Shown here piece after piece: positions 9,759 to 18,468 of a DNA stretch of 64,000 nt. The number at the start of each line of letters is the position of its first letter. Position 1 is the stretch's first letter. The notes under the pieces are model-generated. The model was not told where the DNA came from, searched no databases, and saw only the letters and a list, made by a program, of their open reading frames with translations. Source of the stretch: Kuschelorhynchus macadamiae. Taxonomy: Eukaryota > Arthropoda > Insecta > Coleoptera > Curculionidae. Location: positions 62,001 to 126,000 of the forward strand of contig JAUTXW010000597.1 of NCBI GenBank assembly GCA_030620095.1, given 5' to 3'. Made by a program: the position numbers and the translations under genes.

Positions 9759-10226
9759 ATGACTATCAGTAGATCTCAATTTATTCTTCTTTATTTTATT
9801 TTCCAAAATGTTTTTTATGTTCATCATCCCCCTGGCGTAACACAGTGTGAAATATGTTTTTCTAATAAAACAGACGTCACTCTAAGTAAATATTGTAAAT
9901 TTATGAAAATTGGATTAATTAACAATAGTACAATTAGTTGGATGGAACGAATAAATGGAAATGAAAATGCAAGTAAATTTTTTAAAATTTTGTATCATTA
10001 TCCAAATCGATCTATTTTTGATACAAATTGGATAGAAAGGTTAGAGTTTAAAAATAATCAGTTACAAATTTTAACCCCTAACTGTACCAATTATTATGAT
10101 GGATTCAAAAATTATTACTTTTCCATCATTAGTGTTACATTAAACTTTGCATTATTTTTATACATTACCATTTTAATTATTTATCTTTATTACAAATTTC
10201 AAACTGGAAATCAATTTTTTCATTAA
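9759..10226 (+). CDS. Candidate small type I membrane glycoprotein
   Basis: 155 aa of unknown family. A hydrophobic N terminus (residues ~6-21) looks like a signal peptide. The middle has six N-x-S/T sequons (N36, N55, N56, N70, N83, N108) and four Cys (30, 33, 46, 109). Residues ~121-146 are a strong membrane helix followed by a short tail. This is the layout of a small surface glycoprotein with a luminal or extracellular domain of about 100 residues. It is intact and lies between the BIR gene and another unknown gene. It could be a virion membrane protein, a receptor decoy or another host-interaction protein; nothing in the sequence decides between these. Confidence 0.65.
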   Translation: MTISRSQFILLYFIFQNVFYVHHPPGVTQCEICFSNKTDVTLSKYCKFMKIGLINNSTISWMERINGNENASKFFKILYHYPNRSIFDTNWIERLEFKNNQLQILTPNCTNYYDGFKNYYFSIISVTLNFALFLYITILIIYLYYKFQTGNQFFH

Positions 10227-10291
10227 TCCATTTTAATCGAAACTTTAAAGAAAGTGGGGATGAGAATATTTAAGTACAAGAATAACACAAT

Positions 10292-11002
10292 ATGTTTCAG
10301 TCTCGTTTAGTCATTATGAACAACGCCGTGGTTCATAAACCTTTGGAAACGCTTCTTAATTCAAAAATTTATTTTTTAAATAATTCTTTGTCAAAATTTG
10401 TTCTTGTTGGCATTAGTTTAAATGATTTTTCTCCAAAAATTGTAATTGGTGGAAAAACTGGATTTTCAATCGCACTAACCGAAGAAAATTGGAAAGACAT
10501 TTGTGTTCATCAAGGAATTATTGTAAACAATTTCTACTTTCCTCAAGTTGATCAAACCAGTGTGAATATAAACAACATTCATCTGCAGGTTCAGAAAATA
10601 AATGATACCCCTGTTCTACAAATTACAAAAGGCCCACACTTCATATACTTAGGACAAGAGTCTTTGGACAATTTGTGGCGATTAAAGGAAATTATTGATT
10701 ATAGATTATCTATACTTAAAAGGCAAGAATTCAATACATATTTCAAAATATTTCAAAATAATATTTCAGCTGATTGTGGCGACTTGTGTACGCATGTTTA
10801 TAATATAATAAGTCCAACAGAAAATCCTAACAGTGAAAATGTTTCAACTATGATGGAATTACTTGCTTTATATCCTGAACAAATGGAAAACAAATTGAAG
10901 CAAAATGGAACAAAACGAAAATATTACGAAGAAAACAATGAAAATGGATCAAAAAGAAAATATTACGAAGAAAACAATATCTTTTCTGGAAGAGAACAAT
11001 AA
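10292..11002 (+). CDS. Unknown element protein with KRKYYEENN repeats
   Basis: 236 aa. The first ~185 residues look globular and beta-rich (KFVLVGISLNDFSPKIVIGG, PHFIYLGQESLDNLW); I recognise no domain. The C terminus has two copies of a 10-residue basic/acidic unit containing KRKYYEENN, encoded by a ~30-bp tandem duplication at about 10910-10980. The frame ends at 11002, but another frame (10905-11192) stays open for a further 63 codons with protein-like composition, so the original C terminus may have been longer. An alternative start is the Met at residue 9. A conserved accessory gene of this kind often follows PolB in Polintons, but I cannot name it. Confidence 0.6.
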   Translation: MFQSRLVIMNNAVVHKPLETLLNSKIYFLNNSLSKFVLVGISLNDFSPKIVIGGKTGFSIALTEENWKDICVHQGIIVNNFYFPQVDQTSVNINNIHLQVQKINDTPVLQITKGPHFIYLGQESLDNLWRLKEIIDYRLSILKRQEFNTYFKIFQNNISADCGDLCTHVYNIISPTENPNSENVSTMMELLALYPEQMENKLKQNGTKRKYYEENNENGSKRKYYEENNIFSGREQ

Positions 11003-11192
11003 GGTGCATGTGTTAGTGAAGTGGAGCTTTGCTTACAGACAAGCCCGTAGGAGTAACTTTCAGATGTGGTACTTAGATAGACTCCGTTTTGAAAAAAGAA
11101 TAAATGATTGTAAACTTATTCTAGATTCGATATTATCTGAGGAACATAGAAATAAAATATATTTGACACGTTTTAATAAAAATTGTATTTGA
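10905..11192 (+). CDS. Overlapping downstream frame, possible displaced C terminus
   Basis: A +1-type frame overlapping the end of the previous gene. The part beyond 11002 encodes about 63 residues rich in aromatic and basic residues (SFAYRQARRSNFQMWYLDRL, then a helical stretch), unlike random AT-rich sequence. It may be the former C terminus of the preceding protein, shifted by an indel in the KRKYYEENN repeat, or a separate small gene. The overlapped N-terminal part is simply the repeat read in another frame. Confidence 0.4.
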   Translation: MEQNENITKKTMKMDQKENITKKTISFLEENNKVHVLVKWSFAYRQARRSNFQMWYLDRLRFEKRINDCKLILDSILSEEHRNKIYLTRFNKNCI

Positions 11193-11336
11193 TGTTTTAC
11201 TTAATAAAATTTTAGTTTAGTAAAAGTGAATTTTATTTGAAATTAATTAGCACATTAAGACTTTGTAATTTGTATCAGCTAAAGCATAAAGTGAGGAACA
11301 GAAATAAAACAAATTTAACTAAAATTTAATTTCAAT
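11193..11336. terminator. Convergent 3' ends with AATAAA-type signals
   Basis: Short AT-rich gap between the last + strand gene and the minus-strand integrase. It contains AATAAA near 11203 and another in GAAATAAAAC near 11302, consistent with polyadenylation of the + strand transcripts. No other signal seen. Confidence 0.45.
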
Positions 11337-12272
11337 TTAATTAAACAATATTTTTTTATCAATCCATGTATTATATTTTTTATCAAGTCCTAACCATTTC
11401 AAATAAACTTTGTTTCCTTTCCTTCTCAAAATCTTCTCAATAAGATACACATCGGTATGCTTTACTTTTAGTAATTCTTGCTCATAAAAACCACCCAGAA
11501 TGTCCTGATTATCTTCGTCTTGAATTAAATATGTCCAAGGGTTTGTCATCTTAACTTCTTTAATGTGGAATATCTCATTTGACCAATTTGGTGTGTAACC
11601 TTTTGAAAATGCCTCTCGATGCTTGCTTATTCGTACGTGATCACCCACTTTAAACTTTGGAGATTTTATATCTAACGTTTCAGCATGAGTAAATGCAGAT
11701 TTCAAGATTCTATTTTCATTTGTTTTATTTACTTGTTTTGGCTTCATTCCTATTGAAGAATGTTTTGTATTGTTATAATCTTTTACAATATCCGCTAATA
11801 TATTAAACCATTTGTAATTTCCTTAAATGCTAAATATTTTCCACATATTATTCTTTAAAGTCCTGTTCACTCTTTCTACTATACTCGCGTTCAAATTGGA
11901 AAACGTGCTATAATGGTTAATTCGAAATTGTTGCATCAAATTTTGAAAATTTACATTGATAAACTCTCTCCCTCTGTCCGTTTGCAAGTTTTTTGGTGGA
12001 GTTTTTGCACTGATTAATATTTTTTTCATTGCCGCTGTTACGTCTTTTCCAGATTTAGATTTTACCGGTTCGGCCCAAACATACTTAGAAAATACATTTA
12101 TGGTAATCAAGATATATTTAAATCCCTTATTAAATTTGGCATAGGGTAACATTTCAACCAAATCAGCTTGAAAAAGATCATTTAACCCTTTCACTACCAC
12201 CCTTCTGCGTTTGTAGTTTTTTCTAGCAGGTTTATGTAATTCATTAACGACATGTTGTTTAACGGTTGTCAT
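11337..12272 (-). pseudogene. Polinton integrase (rve + chromodomain) with one in-frame TAA
   Basis: Reads from 12272 to 11337. The rve core has the catalytic acidic residues in QADLVEM (D37), LQTDRGREF (D99) and ASIVERVNRTL (E133). After an in-frame TAA at 11825-11823 the same frame continues through a GMKP segment and ends in a chromodomain (YLIEKILRRKGNKVYLKWLG). Polinton integrases join the element ends to target DNA, making the 6-bp duplication seen here. The classical N-terminal HHCC finger is not obvious. Apart from the stop the gene is full-length with no frameshift. The stop removes the chromodomain and makes activity doubtful unless read through. Confidence 0.88.
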
Positions 12273-12313
12273 GACAACAAACTTGTTTATTCAATTTTAA
12301 GGAAGTTCACTTT

Positions 12314-13054
12314 CTATGTTTTGTAATAATTCGAAATATAACTTTTATATGTTTTTTCCCATTCATTCAATTTATCAATTTGTATTGTATAACTTTTTTC
12401 ATTTAAAATTTTACTAATTTTAGTAATCTCCTTTTCTAACGCATTAAAGGATTTTTTTATCTCTCCAGTTAAGAAAGTAGTTGATCTACTATCACTATTT
12501 TTGAATTCCTCCTCTGTTTTATTTAATTCTTGTTCTAATTTCTTAATTACACTGGACATTATATTTTCCAAGGAAATATATTGTTGATTTTCTTCGAAAG
12601 TGAGTTGGTCAATTGTTCTACTGTTAAGAATGCTATTTTGATTTCTTTTTTTTTCATCATCTAACCTTTTTATAAAAGTTCTTAATTGTTTAATTTTTTC
12701 CTTGTGTTTTTCAATTATTACTTCTCTTATATTTGTTTCTATTATTTTATTAATTTTGTTGATATCATCACTTAATTTTTTGTCTTCCTTTTTAACATGT
12801 TCATTTAAAAATTGCAAATCTTTACTTATTTGATTTAGCGTTAGCAACTGTTTATTAACGTTTTCAATTGAGGTATAACATCCTTTAATCTGGTTTTCAT
12901 ACTTTAAAAAATTTTCATCAAAAACCTTAAGCTTTTTAGCAAAGATTTCATTATTTGTTTCATTTTCACCTAATCTCCTTTTTAAATTATTAATGTCACT
13001 TATTCTCTCTTGATTTTGTTTTGAAATATGGCGTCCAAATTTATCAACTGTCAT
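12314..13054 (-). CDS. Coiled-coil protein with DKFGRH start (fibre-like candidate)
   Basis: 246 aa, intact. It begins TVDKFGRH, a start shared with the two fibre-like genes of element 2 (TIDKFGR/TIDKFGG). It then consists almost entirely of charged heptad-like helices (EK/IL-rich to residue ~235). Unlike the element 2 relatives it lacks the G..YD.QGK.LTN...DAVTR segment. The shared N terminus suggests attachment to a common partner such as the capsid vertex, with the coiled coil forming a stalk. It lies in the minus-strand block with integrase and the packaging ATPase. The structural role is inference. Confidence 0.6.
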   Translation of the reverse strand: MTVDKFGRHISKQNQERISDINNLKRRLGENETNNEIFAKKLKVFDENFLKYENQIKGCYTSIENVNKQLLTLNQISKDLQFLNEHVKKEDKKLSDDINKINKIIETNIREVIIEKHKEKIKQLRTFIKRLDDEKKRNQNSILNSRTIDQLTFEENQQYISLENIMSSVIKKLEQELNKTEEEFKNSDSRSTTFLTGEIKKSFNALEKEITKISKILNEKSYTIQIDKLNEWEKTYKSYISNYYKT

Positions 13055-13103
13055 GTTGAGCTTTCATTAAACAATAAATATGATTATATTTGATAGCTGT
13101 TAT

Positions 13104-14249
13104 TTATAGTATTACTTTATCTTCTCTTAATTCTTCAATAATAGAGATAATCTCGTTACTATGAGCATTATTTCCCGCATCACTTGAAGAAATTAATAAA
13201 CGTAGCCTATCAACAATTTCGTTTACATTATTCCAGTATACATAGTCTGTATTTGATCTGTTTGTTTTCAAAATTAATCCCTTTCCTGTAGATTTGGCTC
13301 TAGTTGTTCTAAACGGAGGTTTTGGTTTGTTAAATGCTGTAACTAATCTTGGCAAGGTTTTTGTCTTTGTAATCCCCTTTCTTTGTAAATATGGTCCTAT
13401 TATTGTAACATATTTGTGTGATGTATTTCCTTGAACTTGTTCATTTGAATCAAAATTCCTACGATATACATTTGTTTTAGCTAGAATGTTTATGTAATTA
13501 TCTAAATCTTCCTTATAACCTTTCGGTTCTTTTTTGAAAAGCAATTCGTATAAACCTGGCGTGCCTGTGTACGTTATTCCTCCCACTTTAATGTCTTTTC
13601 CAATAATTTCTACCGGTATCTGTGTTAAACCAAAAGAAAACTTATCCGTTTCGAGGTCATGAACTATTCCATAATAATGGTCAAATTTATGTTGTGTATC
13701 TTTCACACCCTCATCAATATATGATCTGGGTAATTCATGAAAATCTGCTAAGTAATCTTTATATGATGGTGTACCAACATAGGTTTGAATTGTTTTTCTA
13801 GTTTGTTCCAATATGTCTGACAAGTTTAAATTTGTTGTTGTGTCACTAGAAGGATCTGAAGTTTCTGCTATAACAGTTGATGACAATGGTTGTACTACAG
13901 GAGAGGAAGAAGTGATACTACTGTCATTTAAAAATGTTGGTAGTTCTATAGGGAGTGACGGAGTTTTTCCTGTTTTCTGAATATTTTTCGTCGGAGTTGA
14001 TGTTTTATAAAGCTTTGTAGGTGTTTTGAAATCTTCATACTTTGAAACTCTTTCTTCTTTTAAATCGAATGGTTCGGATTTACCAATACTTGAAATTAGC
14101 TGTTTAAGTGGTTGTGTTATTGGTCTATAAGTTTGTTCTAATTCGGACTGAGCAGTAGAAGTAGCTAATTTCAAGCTTTGATATTTCTGCTTCACGGCTT
14201 GTCTCGATCTTATTAATTCTCGAGCTAAACGTTTATCCATGCTGTACAA
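13104..14249 (-). CDS. Conserved Polinton protein of unknown function
   Basis: 381 aa, intact, and clearly homologous to the 349-aa gene at 48944-49993 of element 2. Both have an N-terminal helical region (RLARELIRSRQAV.. / LKRQLIGVTDAV..), a Ser/Thr/Pro-rich linker, a central domain with GTPGLYELLFKK.P, and a conserved C terminus (NEIISIIEELRED). In both elements it sits beside the packaging ATPase on the same strand, which suggests a role in virion assembly or packaging. I believe a Pfam DUF covers the central domain but cannot check. The start could be Met1 or Met4. Confidence 0.75.
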   Translation of the reverse strand: MYSMDKRLARELIRSRQAVKQKYQSLKLATSTAQSELEQTYRPITQPLKQLISSIGKSEPFDLKEERVSKYEDFKTPTKLYKTSTPTKNIQKTGKTPSLPIELPTFLNDSSITSSSPVVQPLSSTVIAETSDPSSDTTTNLNLSDILEQTRKTIQTYVGTPSYKDYLADFHELPRSYIDEGVKDTQHKFDHYYGIVHDLETDKFSFGLTQIPVEIIGKDIKVGGITYTGTPGLYELLFKKEPKGYKEDLDNYINILAKTNVYRRNFDSNEQVQGNTSHKYVTIIGPYLQRKGITKTKTLPRLVTAFNKPKPPFRTTRAKSTGKGLILKTNRSNTDYVYWNNVNEIVDRLRLLISSSDAGNNAHSNEIISIIEELREDKVIL

Positions 14250-14284
14250 GTTTTAAATGAAATAAAACTGCAATTTTTTTACTT

Positions 14285-14974
14285 TTATAAATATATAAAG
14301 GAATCGAATTTACTCCAATATCTACCGTGATTTACTTCACAATCTTTGTCAATTACAAGAAAGCCATATGGATCCATCCAACAGTTAGCACAAATATTTT
14401 TAAACTGAACAAATGTCATATCCAATATACAGTGGTCATTATATATATGTTTTAAACTCAAACAGTCCTGTTTAAATAAAATTAATAAGTTTGCATTTTC
14501 TCGAATTAGACGTTTAAGGATTGAGGAATATCCTTGAAAAATAAAAAAACAATCTGTGTTTCTATGCCTTCCATGCGTGAAATAGTCCCTAATAATAGAT
14601 TGATTATGACAAGGAATATCATCAAAAATGATAACGGAATTTGGCTTTATCTCATGAGGTGAAATAATGTTCTCATCGCTATCATATTCAAAGTATCCAA
14701 TTTCTTTCATAGGTTTTAACAACTTTCTTAAATATTCATATTTTGGTTGATCTAATGACTTTGAATAAACATAGACATTTTCAAACCTAATTCCATTAGG
14801 ATGCTCGAGCAGTGTAAGCATAACGTTGGTTTTACCGCTACCACTGCAACCAACTATAAGCCCTCTTTTTGAACCACCGCAAAATAAGTCACCATGCTTT
14901 CTCAACTGTTTACTTAAAATTTTTTCGTCATGATTATTTACTGGTAATGAGAATTTTTGTTTTTCAATCCTCAT
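14285..14974 (-). CDS. FtsK/HerA-type DNA-packaging ATPase (A32-like)
   Basis: 229 aa, intact. Walker A is G42CSGSGKT49 and Walker B is SVIIFDD at about residues 113-119. A further conserved segment (FTHGRHRNTDCFFIFQG) matches the sensor region of Polinton ATPases. The family pumps DNA into capsids in Polintons, virophages and poxvirus-like viruses. Closely related copies are present twice in element 2. It is divergently arranged with the PLA2-like gene across an 87-bp gap. Confidence 0.92.
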   Translation of the reverse strand: MRIEKQKFSLPVNNHDEKILSKQLRKHGDLFCGGSKRGLIVGCSGSGKTNVMLTLLEHPNGIRFENVYVYSKSLDQPKYEYLRKLLKPMKEIGYFEYDSDENIISPHEIKPNSVIIFDDIPCHNQSIIRDYFTHGRHRNTDCFFIFQGYSSILKRLIRENANLLILFKQDCLSLKHIYNDHCILDMTFVQFKNICANCWMDPYGFLVIDKDCEVNHGRYWSKFDSFIYL

Positions 14975-15061
14975 TCTTAATCACACTAATAAATATTTTT
15001 AGCTGTAAAAGTATTTATACCAGAAAAATGTCAATGTGCTTTTAGTATAAAAAGAACTTCA
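14975..15061. promoter_or_regulatory. Divergent promoter region, ATPase(-)/PLA2-like(+)
   Basis: 87-bp AT-rich gap between two divergent gene starts. TATA-like sequences (GTATTTATACC near 15010, AGTATAAAAAG near 15046) are present, but their distance from the start codons does not let me assign either. Probably a bidirectional promoter. Confidence 0.4.
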
Positions 15062-15748
15062 ATGACTGTGGGTCGCCATAAGTTGAAAAAAACTATTAAA
15101 ACACGTAATAGAAAAGGCTCTGGTTTAGTAAATAAATTAATTAGTAAACTACCTTTCGAAGTTCATATACCAGGATATAATTATTGTGGTCCCGGCACCA
15201 ACTTGGAAAAAAGATTAACTAGAGGTGACGTTGGTATAAATCCATTGGATTCCGCTTGCAAAGAACATGATATATCTTACTCTCAGACTGAAGATTTATC
15301 AAAAAGACACATATCTGACCAAATATTAGAAAAAAAAGCCTGGGATAGGGTAAAAGCTAAAGATTCTTCTATTGGTGAAAAAATTGCAGCTTTAAGTGTT
15401 GCAGGAATAATGAAGGGTAAAAGAAAGTTCGGTTTGGGATTAAAAAATACAAAAGGGGGTAAACTTAAATTGAGAAAAAAACGTATCATTCGAACACCCA
15501 AAAAAATTGGAGGATTTCTACCTCTTTTGTTTCCCATTCTTGGCGCCCTGGGTGCACTAGGTGGAGGCGCGGCAGGAATTGCTAAGGCAGTAAATGATGC
15601 TAAAGCAGCTAAACAGCAACTAGAAGAAATACATAGACATAATATTGCAATGGAAAATGCTTCTAAAGAAGGCAAAGGATTATATATTAACCATATAAAG
15701 GAAAGGGACTATTTATTAGACCTTATAAAGGAGGATCCGTCAAAATGA
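15062..15748 (+). CDS. PLA2-like minor capsid/membrane-active protein
   Basis: 228 aa. A basic N terminus is followed by a compact phospholipase A2-like core: calcium-loop motif Y41CGPGT46 and catalytic-type H69-D70 in ACKEHDISYS. This is the pattern found in parvovirus VP1 and in Polinton/adintovirus proteins. A basic linker follows, then a hydrophobic Gly/Ala-rich segment (residues ~150-175, LPLLFPILGALGALGGG) that could insert in membranes, and a C-terminal helix. Proteins of this type are thought to help capsids cross membranes. The homologue in element 2 has the same order of parts. It starts the + strand morphogenesis block. Enzyme activity is inferred from motif conservation only. Confidence 0.85.
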   Translation: MTVGRHKLKKTIKTRNRKGSGLVNKLISKLPFEVHIPGYNYCGPGTNLEKRLTRGDVGINPLDSACKEHDISYSQTEDLSKRHISDQILEKKAWDRVKAKDSSIGEKIAALSVAGIMKGKRKFGLGLKNTKGGKLKLRKKRIIRTPKKIGGFLPLLFPILGALGALGGGAAGIAKAVNDAKAAKQQLEEIHRHNIAMENASKEGKGLYINHIKERDYLLDLIKEDPSK

Positions 15749-16145
15749 AAGCAATCAGACAAAAAAAAAACTCAAAATAAGTTTTCCAAAAAGAGCACTT
15801 ACGAACAATGATATTATTAAATATGTAAAGCTGTTAAAAATAACTGGCTTTAGAGGTGTTTTTATGCTCGATGAACTTCCAAAAAAAAATAATCTGAAAG
15901 AATGTGGTATTGTAAATTTGGATAAAAAACAAAATAAAGGATCTCATTGGACTGCTTATATTAAAAATAACAAAAATGTAATATATTTTGATAGTTATGG
16001 AAATTTAAAACCACCTTTTGAACTTCTCAAATATGTTAATTCGAATGGCAAAGTGGATGTATTTTATACTTATGAAAATAAACAAAAATTTAATTCATAT
16101 AACTGTGGTCAACTATCCCTAAAATTTTTGAAAAAAAATATATAA
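15746..16145 (+). pseudogene. Adenain-like cysteine protease, probable frameshift in an A10 run
   Basis: The frame from the ATG at 15864 gives 93 aa with the full catalytic set of adenovirus-type proteases: His in GSHWTAY (H28), Asp in YFDSYG (D43) and Cys in YNCGQ (C82). Conserved residues of the family (TGFRGVF) precede 15864 in the same frame, but no ATG exists back to the upstream stop at 15726. An ATG at 15745 in another frame leads into a run of ten A (15761-15770), after which the two frames would have to change. So either one base is missing or extra in the homopolymer, or slippage is used. The protease would mature capsid proteins. It is followed 12 bp later by the penton gene. Confidence 0.8.
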
Positions 16146-16156
16146 ACTCATTATTT

Positions 16157-16855
16157 ATGTCTACCACAATTGCCACATCAGGAAACAGTTCTGTTTTGTC
16201 TGCTGATTTTAATCCGCCCATATATTTAGAGGATGAAAAACAATATTACCTGAGTTTAGCTGATTTTGAAACGTTTATGACTATCCCCAATATAAAAGAA
16301 GGATATAATAAATTTTATATAGATAATAAAGTAATTGTTATTCCCGACGGAACTTATGACATTACAGATATAGAAACATACATAAGAGAAAGTATAGAAG
16401 ATTTATTTCCGAATGAAAAAATTTTTTTTCTTTTAAAAGCAAATGTTAATACTCTAAAAACTTTTTTAATGTGTAGTAGAACAATTGATTTTACCAAGGA
16501 AGATTCGATAGGAAAAATGTTGGGTTTTAATAGCAGGATACTAGAAGCTATGAAAGAGGAAGAATCAGCTAATGTTGCAAAAATAACTAAGGTGAATGCT
16601 ATTTGTATTGACTGTAATATTTGTGTCGGTTCTTACAATAATGGTAAACCTGTTCATATTATTCACCAGTTTTATCCAACTGTAGCTCCAGGGTATAAAA
16701 TAGTTGAATCTCCTTTGCCCATTTTGTATTTTCCAGTTAGCGTCAAAGCAATTAACAATATAACAGTTAAAATAGTTGATCAAGACGGAGAACTTATCAG
16801 TTTTAGAGGAGAAACTATAACAGTAAGGTTACATTTACAAACAAGTGAAATATAA
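16157..16855 (+). CDS. Minor capsid protein (penton, single jelly roll)
   Basis: 232 aa, intact. It is clearly homologous to the gene at 45932-46669 of element 2; both open with a T..SSVLS.DF.PP segment and share D..GRMLGF-type and V.PGYKI..P.. stretches. In Polintons this protein occupies the capsid vertices and lies between protease and major capsid genes, exactly as here. Mostly beta-strand by composition, without signal peptide or membrane segment. Confidence 0.85.
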   Translation: MSTTIATSGNSSVLSADFNPPIYLEDEKQYYLSLADFETFMTIPNIKEGYNKFYIDNKVIVIPDGTYDITDIETYIRESIEDLFPNEKIFFLLKANVNTLKTFLMCSRTIDFTKEDSIGKMLGFNSRILEAMKEEESANVAKITKVNAICIDCNICVGSYNNGKPVHIIHQFYPTVAPGYKIVESPLPILYFPVSVKAINNITVKIVDQDGELISFRGETITVRLHLQTSEI

Positions 16856-16856
16856 A

Positions 16857-16982
16857 ATGGTTGTTAGATATAATAGAGCCCTTGGGATGAGACTTGCCCC
16901 TACCACTATCAACAAAGTAAAAACTTATAAAAAGAAAAGCCTAAACAACAGTTCAGTATCAAATCCAACACCAACAAGTTAA
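16857..16982 (+). CDS. Small basic ORF between penton and major capsid
   Basis: 41 aa, very basic (VKTYKKKSLN..), starting 1 bp after the penton stop. Element 2 has a 68-aa basic ORF in the same place (46666-46872). Just after the stop here, another frame (16982-17032) encodes a short RRDNRKFLTSLGF-like segment resembling DRRFLQSIGL at the end of the element 2 protein, so this copy seems to have lost its C terminus to a frameshift. The position and charge recall a small DNA-condensing core peptide, as in adenovirus-like virions. That identification is inference. Confidence 0.5.
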   Translation: MVVRYNRALGMRLAPTTINKVKTYKKKSLNNSSVSNPTPTS

Positions 16983-17034
16983 GACGAGATAATCGTAAAT
17001 TTCTCACATCCTTGGGTTTCACTATTTTAAAATA

Positions 17035-18273
17035 ATGAACATATTAAACGTAAACGAAAAGCTTTATGTAGACAATTCCATCGTCAGTTCTGAGCTTCAC
17101 ACATATCAACCATATATTTCTTCAAAATTCGATTACAATGATGAAATAAGGATCCCAATTCAAGAACTCGATGCTTACACTCTACCATCAGATAGTTTAC
17201 TTTATATCGAAGGAAAATTAACTAATACAGAAAGTAAATATAAGAAAGAATTGCTATTTATTAACAATGGTATAGCCTTTTTGTTCAGAGAAATCCGCTA
17301 TGAACTAAACGGAATTACTATAGATTCAATAAGAAATGTTGGATTAGCATCAACCTTAAAAAGCTACCTTTCTCACAATACCAACGAAAGTTTAAAACTG
17401 GAAAATGCAGGTTGGTTTCCACATCGGAAAGAAGGTGATACAATTTTAGTTGATAATGATGGAAAATTCTCCGTATCCATACCACTAAAAATGCTTTTAG
17501 GATTTTTTGAAGATTACAGAAAAATTATTATGAATATGAAACAGGAATTGGTTCTTATTAGATCAACTGATGATTTAGATGGTGTTATTTTCAAAGAAGA
17601 TCCGGCACACCTTGTTACTGCTCCTGACACTCCATTGGTTACTTTCGATAAAATTTATTGGAAAGTTCCTCACATTCTAGTTGATATGCCACAACAACTT
17701 GCTCTATCAAAAATATTAGAATCAAATAAAGATATATTGATAGGATTCAGGAGTTGGGAACTTGTTGAATATTCTTCTCTAACCGAAACAACCCGTCACA
17801 CATGGCCGGTAAAAACAACTAGTAAACTAGAAGCTCCTCGTCATGTTGTGATTGGCTTTCAAGCAAACAGAAAAGGGAAAATTGTTAAAGATATGAGTAA
17901 ATTTGACAATATTACCTTGTCAAATATTAGAGTATATTTAAATTCTGAAAGATATCCTTATCACGATTTGTACTTAAATTTCGAAGAAAACAAATTTTCT
18001 GCTTTATACGAAATGTTTGCCAACTTTAGACAGTCTTACTATGGTGTTCCAAATGAACCCATTTTTAATCCTGAACAATTCAAAAACATTAGTCCTATTA
18101 CACATATTGATTGCTCCCATCAAAAAGAAACAATTCAAACGGGATCCGTAGTAATGAGAATTGAATTTGAGACACACAATGCAATTAAAAAAGATACTTC
18201 TGCTTATTGTCTTATTTTACATGACAAATTATTTAGCTACAACCCTCTTACTAAAATTGTGAAACAATTATAA
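17035..18273 (+). CDS. Major capsid protein (double jelly roll)
   Basis: 412 aa, intact. Homologous through the N terminus (DEIRIPIQELD..LYIEGKL), centre (LLGFFEDYRKIIMNMKQELVLI) and C terminus (MRIEFETHNAIKKDTSAYCL) to the decayed copy at 46882-47788 in element 2. The order penton, small basic ORF, major capsid is the usual Polinton morphogenesis block. Double-jelly-roll proteins trimerise to build icosahedral capsids. The length is modest compared with virophage capsid proteins but plausible for animal Polintons. The open frame suggests recent activity or selection. Confidence 0.88.
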   Translation: MNILNVNEKLYVDNSIVSSELHTYQPYISSKFDYNDEIRIPIQELDAYTLPSDSLLYIEGKLTNTESKYKKELLFINNGIAFLFREIRYELNGITIDSIRNVGLASTLKSYLSHNTNESLKLENAGWFPHRKEGDTILVDNDGKFSVSIPLKMLLGFFEDYRKIIMNMKQELVLIRSTDDLDGVIFKEDPAHLVTAPDTPLVTFDKIYWKVPHILVDMPQQLALSKILESNKDILIGFRSWELVEYSSLTETTRHTWPVKTTSKLEAPRHVVIGFQANRKGKIVKDMSKFDNITLSNIRVYLNSERYPYHDLYLNFEENKFSALYEMFANFRQSYYGVPNEPIFNPEQFKNISPITHIDCSHQKETIQTGSVVMRIEFETHNAIKKDTSAYCLILHDKLFSYNPLTKIVKQL

Positions 18274-18342
18274 ACTTTATCCCCACTATTTTCATATTTC
18301 GATTTAATTTAAAGAAATTTTCAAAAGCTTTTAGTTTTAGTC

Positions 18343-18468
18343 ATGACATCAAAACTACAACTACAAATTGAAAAATTTATTTTTAAAATTAATCAACTGA
18401 AAGAAGAAATTGCAAATTATTCAAGTAAAAAAAGTCTCATTAAAAAATTTGCTGCTTTGAAAATATGA
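18343..18468 (+). CDS. 41-aa coiled-coil ORF overlapping the next start (ATGA)
   Basis: A short frame with helical, Lys/Leu-rich composition (LQIEKFIFKINQLKEEIANY). Its TGA overlaps the next ATG in ATGA at 18465-18468, an arrangement typical of coupled translation in compact viral genomes. No family recognised. It could be the upstream part of the following gene or a chance ORF. Confidence 0.35.
   Translation: MTSKLQLQIEKFIFKINQLKEEIANYSSKKSLIKKFAALKI

Noticed and set aside
15283..15675. 130-codon minus-strand ORF
   Set aside because: Lies wholly antisense to the PLA2-like gene; shadow frame. The similar 44489-45007 ORF in element 2 is antisense to the homologous gene.
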